A stretch of DNA of 64,000 nucleotides from Okapia johnstoni. Taxonomy: Eukaryota; Chordata; Mammalia; Artiodactyla; Giraffidae. Below are positions 19,887-31,916 of the stretch, piece by piece (positions within the stretch are counted from its first letter, which is position 1; each line of letters begins with the position of its first letter). The translations under genes were made by a program, and so were the position numbers. The notes under the pieces were generated by a model. The model was given only the letters and a program-made list of their open reading frames with translations, was not told the origin of the DNA and did not search any database. The DNA is taken from positions 100,899,628 through 100,963,627 of the forward strand of contig CM044309.1 in NCBI GenBank assembly GCA_024291935.2, in the 5' to 3' direction.

Positions 19887-20372
19887 CACTCAATCCTCAT
19901 TACTCACACATTCTGTATTTGCAGATTCACCTACTTGCTACAATTTATTTGTACCCGCATGGTACTTTCGAGGTCTACTGCAGACATTTGCAGAGCAGGG
20001 AAAATTTTAGTTGCCAAATGTGCACATTCCCAGTTGAGCTCAAACACGGTGGTGCTCTGCCTTCTTGTTTTAGCACTCATACTGTAAGCAGGTACCCTTT
20101 TTGCAGTCTATTTAGTGCCATGTTTTTCATATTTTTGTCCTTTCTGTTGATGATGTCACTGTTTAAAATGCCCAGGCACAGTACTAAACTGCTGCCTAGT
20201 GTCCCTGAGCACAGGGAGTCTGTGAGATGCCTTCCAGAGAGAATTTATGTGTTAGAGATGCTTCATTCAGGCATGAGTAACCAACATAGTGCTGTTGATT
20301 ATGAGTTCAGTGTTAATGAATCAACAATATATATTAAATATATATTAAATAAGGTATCTTTTATTAGAAACA

Positions 20373-20553
20373 TGGGCTTCCCTGTGGCTCAGATGGTGAA
20401 GAATCTGCCTACAATGCGGGAGACCTGAGTTCGATCCCTAAGTTGGGAAGATCCCCTGGAGAAGGGAAAGGCTATCCACTCCAGTATTCTGGCCTGGAGA
20501 ATTCCATGGACTGTATAGTCCATGGGGTTTCAAAGAGTCGGACACAACTGAGC
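20373..20553 (+). repeat. Bov-tA SINE in Tigger-like element (copy A)
   Basis: Sense Bov-tA inserted after AGAAACA. It is followed by a second copy of the preceding Tigger-like sequence rather than by new sequence. Confidence 0.85.
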
Positions 20554-20624
20554 ACTGTTGGTTTTGAGTTCAGTGTTAATGAATCAACAGTATATATTAA
20601 ATAAGGTATCTTTAAATAGAAACA

Positions 20625-20850
20625 TGGGCTTTCCAGGTGGCGCTAGTGGTAAAGAACCTGCCAGCAAGTGCAGGAGACGCAAGAGACGCAGATTCAGTCC
20701 CTGAACTGGGAAGATCCCCTGGAGGAGGGCATGACAACCCACTCCACTATTCTTGTCTGGAGAATCCCATGGACAGAGGAGCCTGGGGGTCCTGTAGTTC
20801 ATAGGGTCACAAAGAGTCAGACGCGACTGAAGTGACTTAGCACACACACA
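20625..20850 (+). repeat. Bov-tA SINE in Tigger-like element (copy B)
   Basis: A different Bov-tA variant (head 'ggtggcgctagtggtaaag') inserted at the same AGAAACA position as copy A. It ends in CA repeats. Confidence 0.85.
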
Positions 20851-21036
20851 CGTACAAACAGAAACACACATAAAACAAGTTAATATATTGACGGGTGAAA
20901 AAAAACATAACTAGAGGCTCACAGGAACTTACCTCTGTGTTTCCCCTAGGCACAATTTTTTGAGTATTTGCTAATTCAGTGCTCTGCAACCTAATAGAAC
21001 ACAATCACCACAAATAATGAAAATCAACTCTGTATA

Positions 21037-21762
21037 CACTTTCCCCTGAACTACTTGAAATTAAGTTGAAGATGCCCCGTTACCCCCAAATACTTCAATT
21101 TATAGTTCCTAAAAACAAGGATTTATATAACCACAATACAATTAACAAAATTAGGAAATTTAACATTGATACAACTATTGGTCAATAGATCTTAAATCAA
21201 CAGATCTTTTTCAATTTTTGCCAATTGTCCCAATAATGTTCTTTTATAGCAAGTTTTTTTCTAACCCAGAATTCAATCCAGAATCATTCATTGTGCACAG
21301 TTTTATATCTCTTTAGTCTCCTTCAATCTAGAACAGTTCTTTTGCCTTTCTTTTTCATGATATTGCCATTTTTGAAGAGAAGAGGCCATTTATTTTGTAT
21401 AATGCCCTCAGTTGGGTTTGTTTTTTCCTCATAAGCAGATTCAGGTTATGCATTTTGTCTGAAATACTGCATAAGTGATGTTATACCCTCTGTGTCATAT
21501 TAGGAGACACATTATGTTAGTTTGTAATAATATAATAACAATTACAGTTTACCTTAAATTTGATCACTTGATTATATTGGTATATGCCAAGTTTCTCACT
21601 GTAAAGTTAACTGTTTTTCCTCTTTGTAATTAATAAGCAGTGTGGTGGAACTTATTTTGAGGCTGTATAAATACCTTGTTTTTCATCAAACTTTGCCCTA
21701 TGAATTTTAGCATCCATTAATGACTCTTGGCTGAATCAGTTATTACTGTGATGGCCACAGAA
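21037..21762. repeat. L1M fragment (source of the 19253-19644 copy)
   Basis: Recognisable ancient L1M 3'-region text ('ccaattgtcccaataatg', 'ggttatgcattttgtctg', 'tttagcatccattaatgac'). It continues beyond the BovB insertion to about 22700. Confidence 0.6.
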
Positions 21763-22548
21763 TTTGTTGTTTGTTGTTGTTCAGTCACCAAGTTGTACCC
21801 GACTCATCAAGACCCCAAGCATGGCAGCACGCCAGGCTTCCCTGTCCTTCACCATCTCCCGGAGTTTGCCCAAATTCATGTTCATATCCATTGCATAGGT
21901 GATGCCCTCCAACCATCTCATCCTCTGTTGCCTTCTTTTCCTTCTGCCTTCAGTCTTTCCCAGCATCAGGTGGAAATGAGTTGGCTCTTTGCATCAGGTG
22001 GCCAAAGTATTGGAGTTTCTGGCATCAGTCCTTCCAATGAATATTCAGGGCTGATTTCCTTTAGGATTGACTGGTTTGATCTCCTTGCAGTCCAAGGGAC
22101 TCTCAAGAGTCTTCTCCAGCACCACATTTCAAAAGCACCAATTCTTCATCACTCTACCTTCTTTATGGTCCAGCTCTCACAACCATACGTGACTACTGAA
22201 AAGACCATAGCCTTGATTATATGGACCTTTGTTGGCAAAGTGATGTCTTTGCTTTTTAACACACTGTCTAGGTTTGTCATAGCTTTCCTGCCAAGAAGCA
22301 ATCGTCTTCTCATTTCACGGCTGCGGTCACCATCCAGTGATTTTAGAGCCCAAGAAGAGGAAATCCGTCATTACTTCCACTTTTTTCCCTTCTATTTGTC
22401 ATGAAATGATGGGGCCAGATGCCATGATCTTAGTTTTTTTTTAATACTTAATTTTAAGCTGGCTTTTTCACTCTCTTCCCTCACCGTCATCAGGAGGTTC
22501 TTTAGTTCCTCTTAGCTTTCTGCCATTAGAGTGGTGTCATCCATAATG
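21763..22548 (-). repeat. BovB (RTE) LINE 3' fragment
   Basis: Antisense BovB C-terminal reverse transcriptase region and 3' tail. The minus strand reads phrases such as MVKDREAWRAAMLGV with frame breaks. It is older and more decayed than the copy at 61483. BovB entered ruminants by horizontal transfer (established knowledge). Confidence 0.88.
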
Positions 22549-24046
22549 ATTTTTAAAAACTCATTTCTTCTATTGTTTGACATTCTGTTGAAAAAAGTAG
22601 TTTTCCAATATCACTTAAGTATGTATCAGTATGGATTTATGCATTCCTTTTTAGTCAGTGGGCTGTGATCAGTTATTGTCATGACTTAAATTCTCAAATT
22701 GTCCCAGATTTGGATGCAAGAACTCCTTTTTAAGGTGTTTCCTGTATCCTTTTGGGGTATCTCCATCATTTTCTGAGTAATGTACATTCCTAAAAGACCA
22801 GTGTAGTTCCTGTATGGAAATGAACTTGGAAAAGGCAAACAAGGCAACAAAGAAACTAGTTGAGTGGCTCTTGCCGGTGAGAGTTGATGGTGGCTTGAAA
22901 TAGGGTAGTAGCAGTGAGTAGATTTGAAATATATGTTGATGGTAAAAATCCATGGGTGTTAGTGGCAAATTGAGCCAAGTAGCTTGGCTAGGGAGTGAAA
23001 AGTGTTACGAGTGACTCTCACATTTATAGCTTGAGATACTGGGTGGATAGTGATTGCATTCACAATAATGGGGAAGATTGGAGATGGCAAAGATCAAGAG
23101 CTGAAGAAAGACTGCATAGAACTTGAAAGTGAAACAAAAGCTAGGTTTTATATTACCTTTCTACCTGCACTTCGTAACACAGTATAGGACTGGATGTTAT
23201 GGAAGGAAAGCAAGTACAGTAAAGAGATAAGAGCCCATATCAAACATCAGCATTTCATTGCATTCAACAATAATGGGGGGAGGAGATTGGAGATGGTGAA
23301 AAAGAACAAGAAAAAAAAAAAAAAAAGAGTCAAGAATACTGATGAAGCAAATCCTTCGTGTGCCAAAAAAAAATCAGATGTTTCCTCACGTGGTTTGTTT
23401 GATGTTTGCCTCTCCAAAACAAAAATTTGTGGTTTCCTGCATACTTAAAAATGTTCCCTGCCCTCCTCCCACCCACCATATGCCCCTTCTCTCCCTCAGT
23501 GTCCCCAGAATAAAACCTAGACATGAACTAGAAGTCCCATTGTGATGTGACCACTGGTTGGCATCACTTCTGGCTACCACCTTCCTTTTCCCACACCTGA
23601 CTTCTTGTGATGCCAGGCTCCTCTTGCCACGCAAAGAGGTGGGGGAAGAACTGTCCCAAAGAAGTCTTCCATGACCCTCTCCCCAAAAAGCATCCCCACA
23701 TCGTGCTTGTTTTCCTCTTGGGTGATCCTCCTGCTAGATTCTCCTGGTATATTCCTTACTTCCCAGTCTCCCCTGTAGACTCTTAAGTTTCCTCCAGAAG
23801 GATCTGTGTTACTTTACCGTTTAACCTGCAGTTTCTGACACAGTATCATGAGGTTTTTGTGGTAGGAAGGAAGTCAAGATCTCAGGCAAAACTGAGCTTT
23901 CACCCACCACCTCTCAGTTTGTTTCCAGGTATCCTTCCCAGAGAATCTTCTCTGCCTTCTAAGTTTCAACAAATTCTTCCTTATATCTTCCATATCATGT
24001 CAAGTAATTCCAGCTGATGTATTTCATTTTAATTACATTTTTAACT
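22549..24046. other. L1M tail, then unassigned intergenic sequence
   Basis: 22549-22700 resumes the L1M. After that no named element. Two imperfect copies of a ~45-base phrase ('ttgcattcacaataatgggg') occur at 23058-23101 and 23258-23310, the second followed by a 17-base A run. No gene seen. Confidence 0.45.
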
Positions 24047-24253
24047 GGGCTTCCCAGGAGACTCAGGGGTAAAAAATCTGCCTGCCAAGCAGAAGGTGAG
24101 GGTTTTGATCCCTGGGCGGGGAAGATCCCCGGAGAAGGGAATGGCAACCCACTCCAGTATTCTTGCCTGGAAAATCCCATGGACAGAGAAACCTGGCAGG
24201 CTACAGTCCATGGGGTTGCAAGAATTGGACATGGCTGAGCAACTAAACCACCA
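24047..24253 (+). repeat. Bov-tA SINE
   Basis: Sense full-length Bov-tA in intergenic DNA. Confidence 0.87.
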
Positions 24254-24443
24254 CTACCACATTGTTAACTGTTAAGCAGTGATATCTTGTTTTATTTTTT
24301 AAAAGAAAGTTCTGAATGAGAAAAAAAGGTTTCAAGTTTTCAAGACTTAAAAATTGTTAGCCTCACTTACAGCTTTATATACATTAGATCTGGGTTTAAA
24401 TTCAGATTTGCAATGTGCATTAATATGGCAAAACACTGAGAAG

Positions 24444-24710
24444 GGACTTACCTGGTGGTCCAGTGGTTAAGAATCCACCTGCTCATGCAGGGAACATGGG
24501 TTCGATCCCTCATCAGGGAAGATTCCACATGCTGTGGTGCAACTAAGCCCATGCACCACAACTACTAAAGCCCATGTGACCTGGAGCCTATGCTCCCCAA
24601 CAAGAAAATTCACTGCAATGAGAAGCCCACGCATCACAACTAGAGAGTAGCTGCAGCAGCAGCAAAGACCGAGCACACCCATAGAAATAAATATTATTGG
24701 GAAAAAAAAA
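24444..24710 (+). repeat. CHR-2-type SINE with target-site duplication
   Basis: Same family as 331-692; the poly(A) tail ends at 24710. It is flanked by the 13-base duplication AAACACTGAGAAG at 24431-24443 and 24711-24723. Confidence 0.9.
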
Positions 24711-25069
24711 AAACACTGAGAAGACTTAAAATAAAGCAGCTGTTTTCAAACATTTTTATCTCAGGGAACATATATACTATTAAAACTTTTTGAGGACCCC
24801 TAAAACCTTTTCTCTGTATGGATTATATCTGTCAATATTTACCACGTTAGAAATTAAAATGGAGAAAATTATGTTATTAATAAATGGATGGATCCATTTA
24901 AAAACACCATAAAAGCCTCATTACACGTTATGTTAGCCAGGGTCCATTCAGAGGACAGCTATTACTCAGCTATTTGAAGAGGGAAAATGTAATGTAAAGA
25001 ATTTTTAGCTTCTGGAAAGTGGTTTACTATTGGAAGGTAGTTTACTACTAAAAGAAGCAGAACTCTAAG

Positions 25070-25265
25070 CAGTGATCCCCAACCTTTTTGGCACCAGGGA
25101 CCAGACCAGATTCGTGGAAGACAATTTTTCCATGGACTAGGGATAGGAGGGATGGTTTCAAGATGATTCAGGGCATTATATTTATTAATAGTGCCCTTTA
25201 TTATTATTACATCAGCTCCACCTCAGATCATCAGGCATTAGGTTCCTAGAGTTGGGAACCTGTGC
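25070..25265. mobile_element. Ancient DNA-transposon-like repeat
   Basis: Contains the familiar 'ccccaacctttttggcacca' and 'gaagacaatttttccatgga' text of a mammalian-wide DNA transposon. I am not certain of the family. Confidence 0.5.
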
Positions 25266-25463
25266 TCTAAGGCATCCTTAGAGTAGCAGGTGCAAAAAAA
25301 GCATCTACTTCCTCCAGCTAGAGGGAGAGTAGACATTGAAAGACCCAGAGATTACTAGAGGAAACTCCTCATGGCTGAGATTCAGAACTCCTCAAAGAGG
25401 GCATGGAGCACACGGCCTGGCAGTGATGAAGAAGCTTGCCAGAGGAAAAGGGCCACTGTTGAT

Positions 25464-25667
25464 CTGTGTGTGTGTGTGTGCACTCAGTCATGTTTGACTC
25501 TTTGTGGCCCCATGGACTGTAGCCCACCAGGCTCCTCTGTCTATGGGATTCTCCAGGCTAGAGTACTGAAGTGAGTTGCCGGTTCCTCCAGGGGATCTTC
25601 CCGACCCAGGGATCGAACCTGCATCTCCTGCATCGGCAGGTGGATTCTTTACCACCTGGGAAGCCCA
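25464..25667 (-). repeat. Bov-tA SINE with (GT)n
   Basis: Antisense Bov-tA; its tail has grown into a (GT)8 microsatellite at the left end. Confidence 0.87.
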
Positions 25668-26329
25668 CCAGAATCCACAAGCCTGTTGCTGTGGCTCTGC
25701 AGTGTGTCTTCTGCGCCCTCTATTGGCAAAGCTTGGCATTTCATAGCTGGAAAGGAGAAATGTTTCCAGGGACCAGCTCTACTATCATAAAAAGGGGCAA
25801 AAAAAGGTGGATGTGTAAGAGCAAGAAATTGATTATCATCACCAATTACCATAAATATTTGATATTTCACAAATATTTTAAGTGAAAAACAAGTATAGTT
25901 TTCTTAGCCAGAGAAGCTCACACTAAAGTGGAAGGTACAAGTATGAAACACTTATTAGACAGTATGAGACAGATCCCAACAAAAAGCTTCTCACAGAGGT
26001 CGGGCTTGTGACCAGCCTGAGGAAAGGCTTCTTGGACTTGGGGTGAGTCATAAGAAATTTCCAGAGTCAGCTCCATCGATGAAAAGGAGAAGGAAAAAAG
26101 TTTTGAGGAAGCATGTGGGTACCCCCCCCACCTCAGTCATACATGCAGCCCCTCGCAAGAGAACTGCTTTACTGATACAAAGGTCATCACATGGTGGAAC
26201 CACTTGTCCCCAGGCCACTGGGCACTCCTGACTGGACAAGCAACAGAAAGCTGGCTCAAAGGCAGCCATCCTTCCCAGGCCAGATGCAAAAATATCAGCT
26301 GATGCAAACACATTTACTCATGCAGAATT

Positions 26330-26760
26330 GCTGTTGGGAGCCTGGAAAGAGAAGAGAAGTTAACTATGGGAGCTGAGGCTTCATGATCATAATGGAAAGA
26401 GAGGCGAGACAGGCCATAATGCATATGTATAAGCCAGAAGGTTATAAAGGAAAAGAAGCCATGAGTTAGCATAAGCAGTGCGTTAAAGAAAGAAAACGAG
26501 GCTGAGAAAGTCAGACAGCAAAAAGAGAACAGATGTGCTGAAAGGAACTGATCGCATTCCCGCTTCAACATTAGAATTAAGATCCAAAAGCTCCTGACGC
26601 TGAGGTTTCTAGCACTGCCGTCCCTCCGAGGCAAAATGGTGCTCTTGTTCCCAGTTTTATATTTCCCAGGAAGAGCCTTTTTTTCCTTGAATCCTTGCTG
26701 GAGTCAATCTTTGTTTCTATTGGCCAAGAGATCTTAACTGAAGTGGGCATACAGAACACG
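26330..26760 (+). mobile_element. Possible solo LTR of an endogenous retrovirus
   Basis: Starts TGTTGGGAGCC, a sequence I associate with ruminant ERV LTRs, contains TATAAAGG at about 26442, and ends near ACA at 26757. I could not find a matching target-site duplication, and there is no adjacent gag/pol. Could instead be unrelated single-copy DNA. Confidence 0.35.
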
Positions 26761-27109
26761 TGATTCAGTCAGCAGATTCCAAATACCATGTCTGAAAAAA
26801 GGTGGACTTCAATTGTCCTTGAATTCCTAGTGGAGGTGGGCCAGCCTCATATATGTAATCCACTCACATGCTATATGCATTTTGAAGACAGAATGATAAC
26901 TCACCAAACACATCATTTGGAGAACTTTTCAAAACTTCTTTCCTATAACTTTATCCCATTATCAACAAATATATTATGCTAAAATGAGATAAGCAAAAAA
27001 CAATCTCATCTTAGCCAGCAATTTTAAGTAAGAAACATGGAGACAACTGGTATCTGATTTTGGATTTTTAAGTTGTAATATAAATAAATGGCTGTCTTAA
27101 ATTCATCCA

Positions 27110-27357
27110 ATTAGTATGTGTTAACCACCTACTATAAGCTCAGACTGTTCTCGGCACTGGGCATACACTAATGAATACAATAGACATGGAACTTACAATT
27201 TGGATGGGGGACAGTGAGTAAACACAAACATATTTCAGGTGTTAGGTCTGGGGGTAGTGCGAGTCCTGTTTTATAAATGATGGTCAGAGAAAACCTGCCC
27301 ATACAGTGACATTTGTGCAGCAGATGGAAGGAAGTACAAGAGCAAGCTGGGCTACCC
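27110..27357 (+). repeat. Ancient L2/MIR-type repeat, left part
   Basis: 'aaccacctactataagctcagactgttctcggcactgggcatacac' is the conserved core text of a very old mammalian repeat. It resumes after the SINE at 27568 and runs to about 27790 ('gaggaacagcagggaggccactgtgg'). Confidence 0.6.
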
Positions 27358-27567
27358 CACTGGCTCAGCGGTAAAGAATCTGCCTACAATGCAGGAGTCA
27401 CGGGAGACACAGGTTCGATCCCTGGGTCAGAAGGTCTGGAGAAGGGAATGGCAACCCATTCCAGTGTTCTTGCCTGGAGATTCCCATGAACAGAGGAGCC
27501 TGGTGAGCTATGCCATGGGGTCTGAAACAGTCGGACACAACTGAAGTGACTTAGCATGCAGGCCCCG
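27358..27567 (+). repeat. Bov-tA SINE
   Basis: Sense Bov-tA inside the ancient repeat; target-site duplication GAGCAAGC at 27350-27357 and 27568-27575. Confidence 0.88.
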
Positions 27568-27862
27568 GAGCAAGCCTTGCTCACCCAGTGTGTGGGGAGA
27601 GTGCTCCAGGCTGAGGATGGTCAGCTCCAAGGCTCTGAGACAGGAATGTGCTTCATGTTTATGAGGAACAGCAGGGAGGCCACTGTGGCTTGAGGTGAGT
27701 GAGGGATGGCAGGAATGGCAAGAGATGAAGCAGAGAGGTATGGGGAGGGTGGGGGCAGGCGGGTCTCATAAGCCAGAATAGGGCTCCATATAGGCAGATG
27801 TCTCCTAAATCCTGAACTAATCAGGCCTAACAAGTACTTAGGTGATGCCAGTGCATCTAGGC

Positions 27863-28132
27863 TGGAGAAGGAAATGGCAACCCACTCCAGTACTCTTGCC
27901 TAGAGAATTCTGTGGACAGAGGAGCCTGGTGGGTTGCTGTCTATGGGGTCACACAGAGTCGGACACAACTGAAGTGACTTAGCATCCATGCATGCATTGG
28001 AGAAGGAAATGGCAACCCACTCCCGTATTCTTGGCTGGAGAATCCCAGGGACAGAAGAGCTGGGTGGGCTGCCATGTATGGGGTCACACAGAGTCAGACA
28101 TGACTGAAGCGATTTAGCAGCAGCAGCAGCAT
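27863..28132 (+). repeat. Bov-A2 SINE
   Basis: Dimeric Bov-A2 ending in (CAG)n; imperfect 14-base duplication CAGTGCATCTAGGC / CAGTGTGTCTAGGC at 27849-27862 and 28133-28146. It splits an old hAT-like (MER20-like) fragment whose other half is 28147-28215. Confidence 0.88.
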
Positions 28133-28283
28133 CAGTGTGTCTAGGCATCATCTGGGGACTTGACAGAAAAGACCCATGGGCTCTACCTCAGACTGATTAA
28201 GTCAGAACCTGTATTTTAACAAGATGCTAAATTTATAAATTCATTAAAGTACAAGAAACACTCATTAGATTACATTAGTTAAC

Positions 28284-28465
28284 AAAGACTCTTTGCAGCC
28301 CCAAGGACCATGGTCTACCAGGCTCCTCTGTCTATGGGATTTCCCAGGCAAGAATATTGGAGTGGGTTGCTGTTCCCTTCTTCAGGGGATTTTCCCAGTC
28401 CAGGGATCGAACCTGCATCTCCTCCTTGGCAGGCGGGTTCTTTACCTCTGAGCCACCTAGGGAGT
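28284..28465 (-). repeat. Bov-tA SINE
   Basis: Antisense Bov-tA, slightly decayed at both ends. Confidence 0.82.
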
Positions 28466-28539
28466 CTTTAATGAAAACATAGGAAACCATGATTAGCTTG
28501 AATTTTCAGTGTAGGGTGGATTTTTCTACTTCTGCAAAC

Positions 28540-29345
28540 AAACATCACTGGGATTTGGACAGAGATTGCATTGCCTCTGTAGATGGCTTTGAGTACTATT
28601 GACATCTTGACAATACTAAGTCTTCCAATCTATGAACACAAGGTGTCTCTCCATTTATTTGTGTCTTATTTCTTTCAGCAGTGCTTTGCAGTTTTCAGTA
28701 CATAAATCTTTTGCCTCCTTGGTTAAGTTTATTCCTAAGTATTATATTCTTTTTGATGCTATTGTAAATGGAACTCCTTAATTTTCTTTTCATTGTCAAT
28801 GTATAAATTGTTCATTGTCAATGTAAGGTTCAATCTCTAGTCAGGGAGCTAAGATCCTGCATACTTGGAAACCAAAACATGAAACACAAGCAATATTGTA
28901 ACAGATTCGATAAAAACTTTAAAAATGGACCACGTCAAAATAAATCTTTAAGAAAATGCATCTAACTTTTGGGTTGATTTTTTTTAATCCTGTCTTTGTT
29001 TTCCACTCCAAAGATTCCATTTGAAAGATGTTAGAGCTAATAAACTTCTGTCAACAAAAGTGATACTACTTCTTTTCCAATGTAGATGCCTTTTAATTCT
29101 TTTTCTTGCCCAGTTGTTCTGACTAGAACGTCCTATACATTGGTGAATAGAAGTGGTGAAAGTGGGCATCCTTGTCTTATTCCTGATCTTAGAGGAAAAG
29201 CTTTCGGTCTTGCACTATTGAGTATGATATTAGCTTTGGGTCCTTTAAAAATGCCCTTTCTCATGTTGAAGAAGTTCTCTTCTGTTTCTAGTATACCAAG
29301 TATTTCTGTTTTTTTAATCACAATTGATACTCCAAGTTCTTTCCC
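28540..29345 (-). repeat. L1 ORF2 reverse transcriptase fragment
   Basis: Antisense L1. The minus strand shows the RT region including IRQGCPLSPLLF and PKANIILN, with stops between. A CHR-like SINE fragment (about 28826-28935) interrupts it. Confidence 0.8.
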
Positions 29346-29680
29346 CATTTGGTAGCTTAAATCTAGATGGACACAAAAGTCTTGGGAGTGTTTGAAAATG
29401 GCATGTTGAAGGTGCCAGAACCACAAAATGGGAGGAATCTTGGTTCCTAGATTTTTGCTTGGAGGATTGCAAACAGCAAAGGGATTTGTTATTGAGAAAC
29501 AAAATTCTGTGTGGGGTCATCTACTGTAGCAACTGGCATTGCTTTAACATAAAAGCAAAACGTAATTTCCCAAATACAGTAAAAGCTCGTACAAATTGAT
29601 ATGGAAAAAGCCCAAACCTATTGGAAAAATTAGGCAAAGAATATGAAGAATCAATGAGAGGAAAATTCAAAGGCTTTTTT

Positions 29681-29845
29681 GCTGTTTAGTCGCTAAGTTG
29701 TGTTTGACTCTATTGCAACCCCATGGACTGTATGGCAGCCCACTCCAGTACTCTTGCCTGGAGAAGTCCAAGGACAGAGGAGTCTGGTGGGCTGCAGTCC
29801 ATGGGATCGCAAAGAGTCAGACACGACTATGCGACTAACTGTGAA
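29681..29845. repeat. Foldback (inverted) Bov-tA
   Basis: 29681-29735 is antisense Bov-tA tail and 29736-29845 is sense Bov-tA. The outer ~52 bases of each side are inverted copies of each other at roughly 80 percent identity, spaced by ~56 bases. Confidence 0.8.
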
Positions 29846-29849
29846 CTTT

Positions 29850-31060
29850 TCAAAGATATTCTACATCATTCATAAGAGAAATGTGAATCAAAATTATTTG
29901 GGGAAATTTTTAAAAATAAAAAGTAAATAGATGTTGAGATTCACCTATTTCTTGGGAAAAAAGTTTGAAGCACCATTGCTATCAGTTTGAGTTCAGTTAG
30001 AGAAGCAAAATCACTGTGATAATGAATAAGCAATTTTCTAGAGGAAGTAGACCTCACACGATTATGGGAGTTGAGAGAGAGGTCTGTGCAGAGTTGCTGC
30101 CTCTGTAGTCAGCTCATTCTGGAAGTCAGGAAGATAAGCTGGATGTGAAATGGGGAGGATGAGAACAAACTGTAACCCATGAGGACAAAAAGTGCCCTCA
30201 TGTATCTTTCACCATCTGCAGGCTTGATGCTGCTGGTGACCTGCAGGCAAAGCTGATGTCCTTTGCCATCAAGCAGCAAGCAAAGAATCTGTGAGCGGAG
30301 AATGTGAAGAAGGAGATCCGGCAGGATCTGGAGGAGCTAGGGTAGCTATGAGCCTAGATGTCTCCCCACACCAGTTAGGTGAGCCGGCAAACCAGCATCC
30401 TCTGTGAGCTGCTCTAGTACCCGTGCCCTACTTTGAGCTCCTTCTCTTCTGCCTTCAAATACTGTGCAGATTTCCCTATACAGAAAAGAAAAATTGGGGG
30501 AGTCATTCCAAGGTTAGCTGAGTTGACACCATACAAAGCCAGTGCAACTAACAATGGGAAAGGTATAGTGGAGGGACCCTCACTCACTGCTAAGAGAAAC
30601 ACATATTTGTGTAACCGTGTAAAATACTTTTAACCCTGCAATTCTAATTCTAGTGATTTACCCTGTAAATATACTTCTGATATGGGGAACGACAAACCAA
30701 AGTTCATTCTTTGCAACATTATTTGCAATAGCAGCACCATGAACAGTAAGGTTCATCAGTAGAAGATTGGTTAAGAATCTTAACTTTACATCTGTACATT
30801 GGAAAGAATGTTCTTCTCATGGGAAGACATCAAAGACATGTAAGTGAAAAAAATCAAAATACAGAACAGTATATATAGTGTGATACCATTTTCATTGAAA
30901 GAGGTATTCATGTTTGTATATGTATGGACTATCAATAGAAGTATACTGAAAATATCAGTGGGGACACACTGATAGCATGGTTTGCCTCCAAGAAGAGAAG
31001 CTCTGTTACTGGGGGACAAAAACTGGATGGAGTATTTGACTACCATTTTTAAAAAAATCA
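29850..31060. other. Intergenic, no named element
   Basis: 30200-30360 has a codon-like stretch (short runs such as MSFAIKQQAKNL and VKKEIRQDLEEL) broken by stops, possibly an old pseudogene of unknown origin. 30640-31020 resembles decayed L1 3' UTR. Nothing else recognised. Confidence 0.35.
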
Positions 31061-31247
31061 TGTGAAAGTGAAAGTCTGTCAGTTGTGTCCGACTGTTTGC
31101 GACCCCATGGACTATACAGTCCATTGAATTCTCCAGGCCAGAATACTAGAGTGGGTAGCCTTTCCCTTCTCCAGGGCATCTTCCCAACCCAGGGATCAAA
31201 CCCAGGTCTCCCACATTGCAGGCGGATTCTTTACCAGCTGAGCCACA
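31061..31247 (-). repeat. Bov-tA SINE
   Basis: Antisense Bov-tA in AT-rich intergenic DNA. Confidence 0.85.
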
Positions 31248-31708
31248 CATATATTATTTATTAAAAATAAGAGTTAATAGTATAAACATTTTCATTCAAT
31301 GAGACTATTACATGCATTTCTTATGTTGTTTATTCCTTATATATGCCTCTTGAAAGAAAATCTTGTTATCTCTCTTCTCCACTTTATGTAAAGCACAATG
31401 TACATTTATTACTATTAAAAATACAGTGAAAAAGCCTTCTTTTAATTTTTAATTAGATGAGACATTTTTATGACCTGGTCAATAACCACTGAAAATGTAT
31501 GTGCTGTCATGATAAATTGTTTAATTTCTGTCTAAAGGAATCTTAATATATAATTTATATATATAGTCCATTAAATTACATACAGCATGGGAATACTTGG
31601 AATGAAGACCCCCTAAGGAAATATGAAATATGAGATTTTTTTTCAAACTTAAGAGAGCATCTATTTCAATCACATCCTTTTCCAAAGATGAAGTAGAAAT
31701 TTACTAGG

Positions 31709-31916
31709 GGGCTTCCCTGGTGTCTCATATGTTAAATAATCTGACTGCAATGCAAGAGAACTGGGCTTTGATCCTTGGGTTGGGAAGATCCCCTGAGGAA
31801 GGGCAAGGCTACCTACTCCAGGATTCTTGCCTGGAAAATCCCAAGGACTGAGGAGCCTGAGGGTTACAGTTCATGGGGTTGCAAAGAGTTAGACACGACT
31901 GAGCAACTAACACTTT
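31709..31916 (+). repeat. Bov-tA SINE
   Basis: Sense full-length Bov-tA, moderately diverged. The DNA on both sides (31248-31708 and 31917-32661) is AT-rich with no element I can name. Confidence 0.85.

Larger units (their letters stand above)
19887..21036. mobile_element. Tigger-like (pogo) DNA transposon, interrupted by two SINEs
   Basis: Begins 'caatcctcattactcacac' and ends with the inverted partner 'aataatgaaaatcaactctg', typical of Tigger terminal repeats. The internal sequence is non-coding now. It sits inside L1M and is itself interrupted by Bov-tA copies at 20373 and 20625. Confidence 0.65.

Noticed and set aside
21727..22404. 225-codon plus-strand frame
   Set aside because: It is antisense to a BovB 3' fragment; the long frame is a by-product of BovB composition, and the same peptide text appears at 61500-62162.
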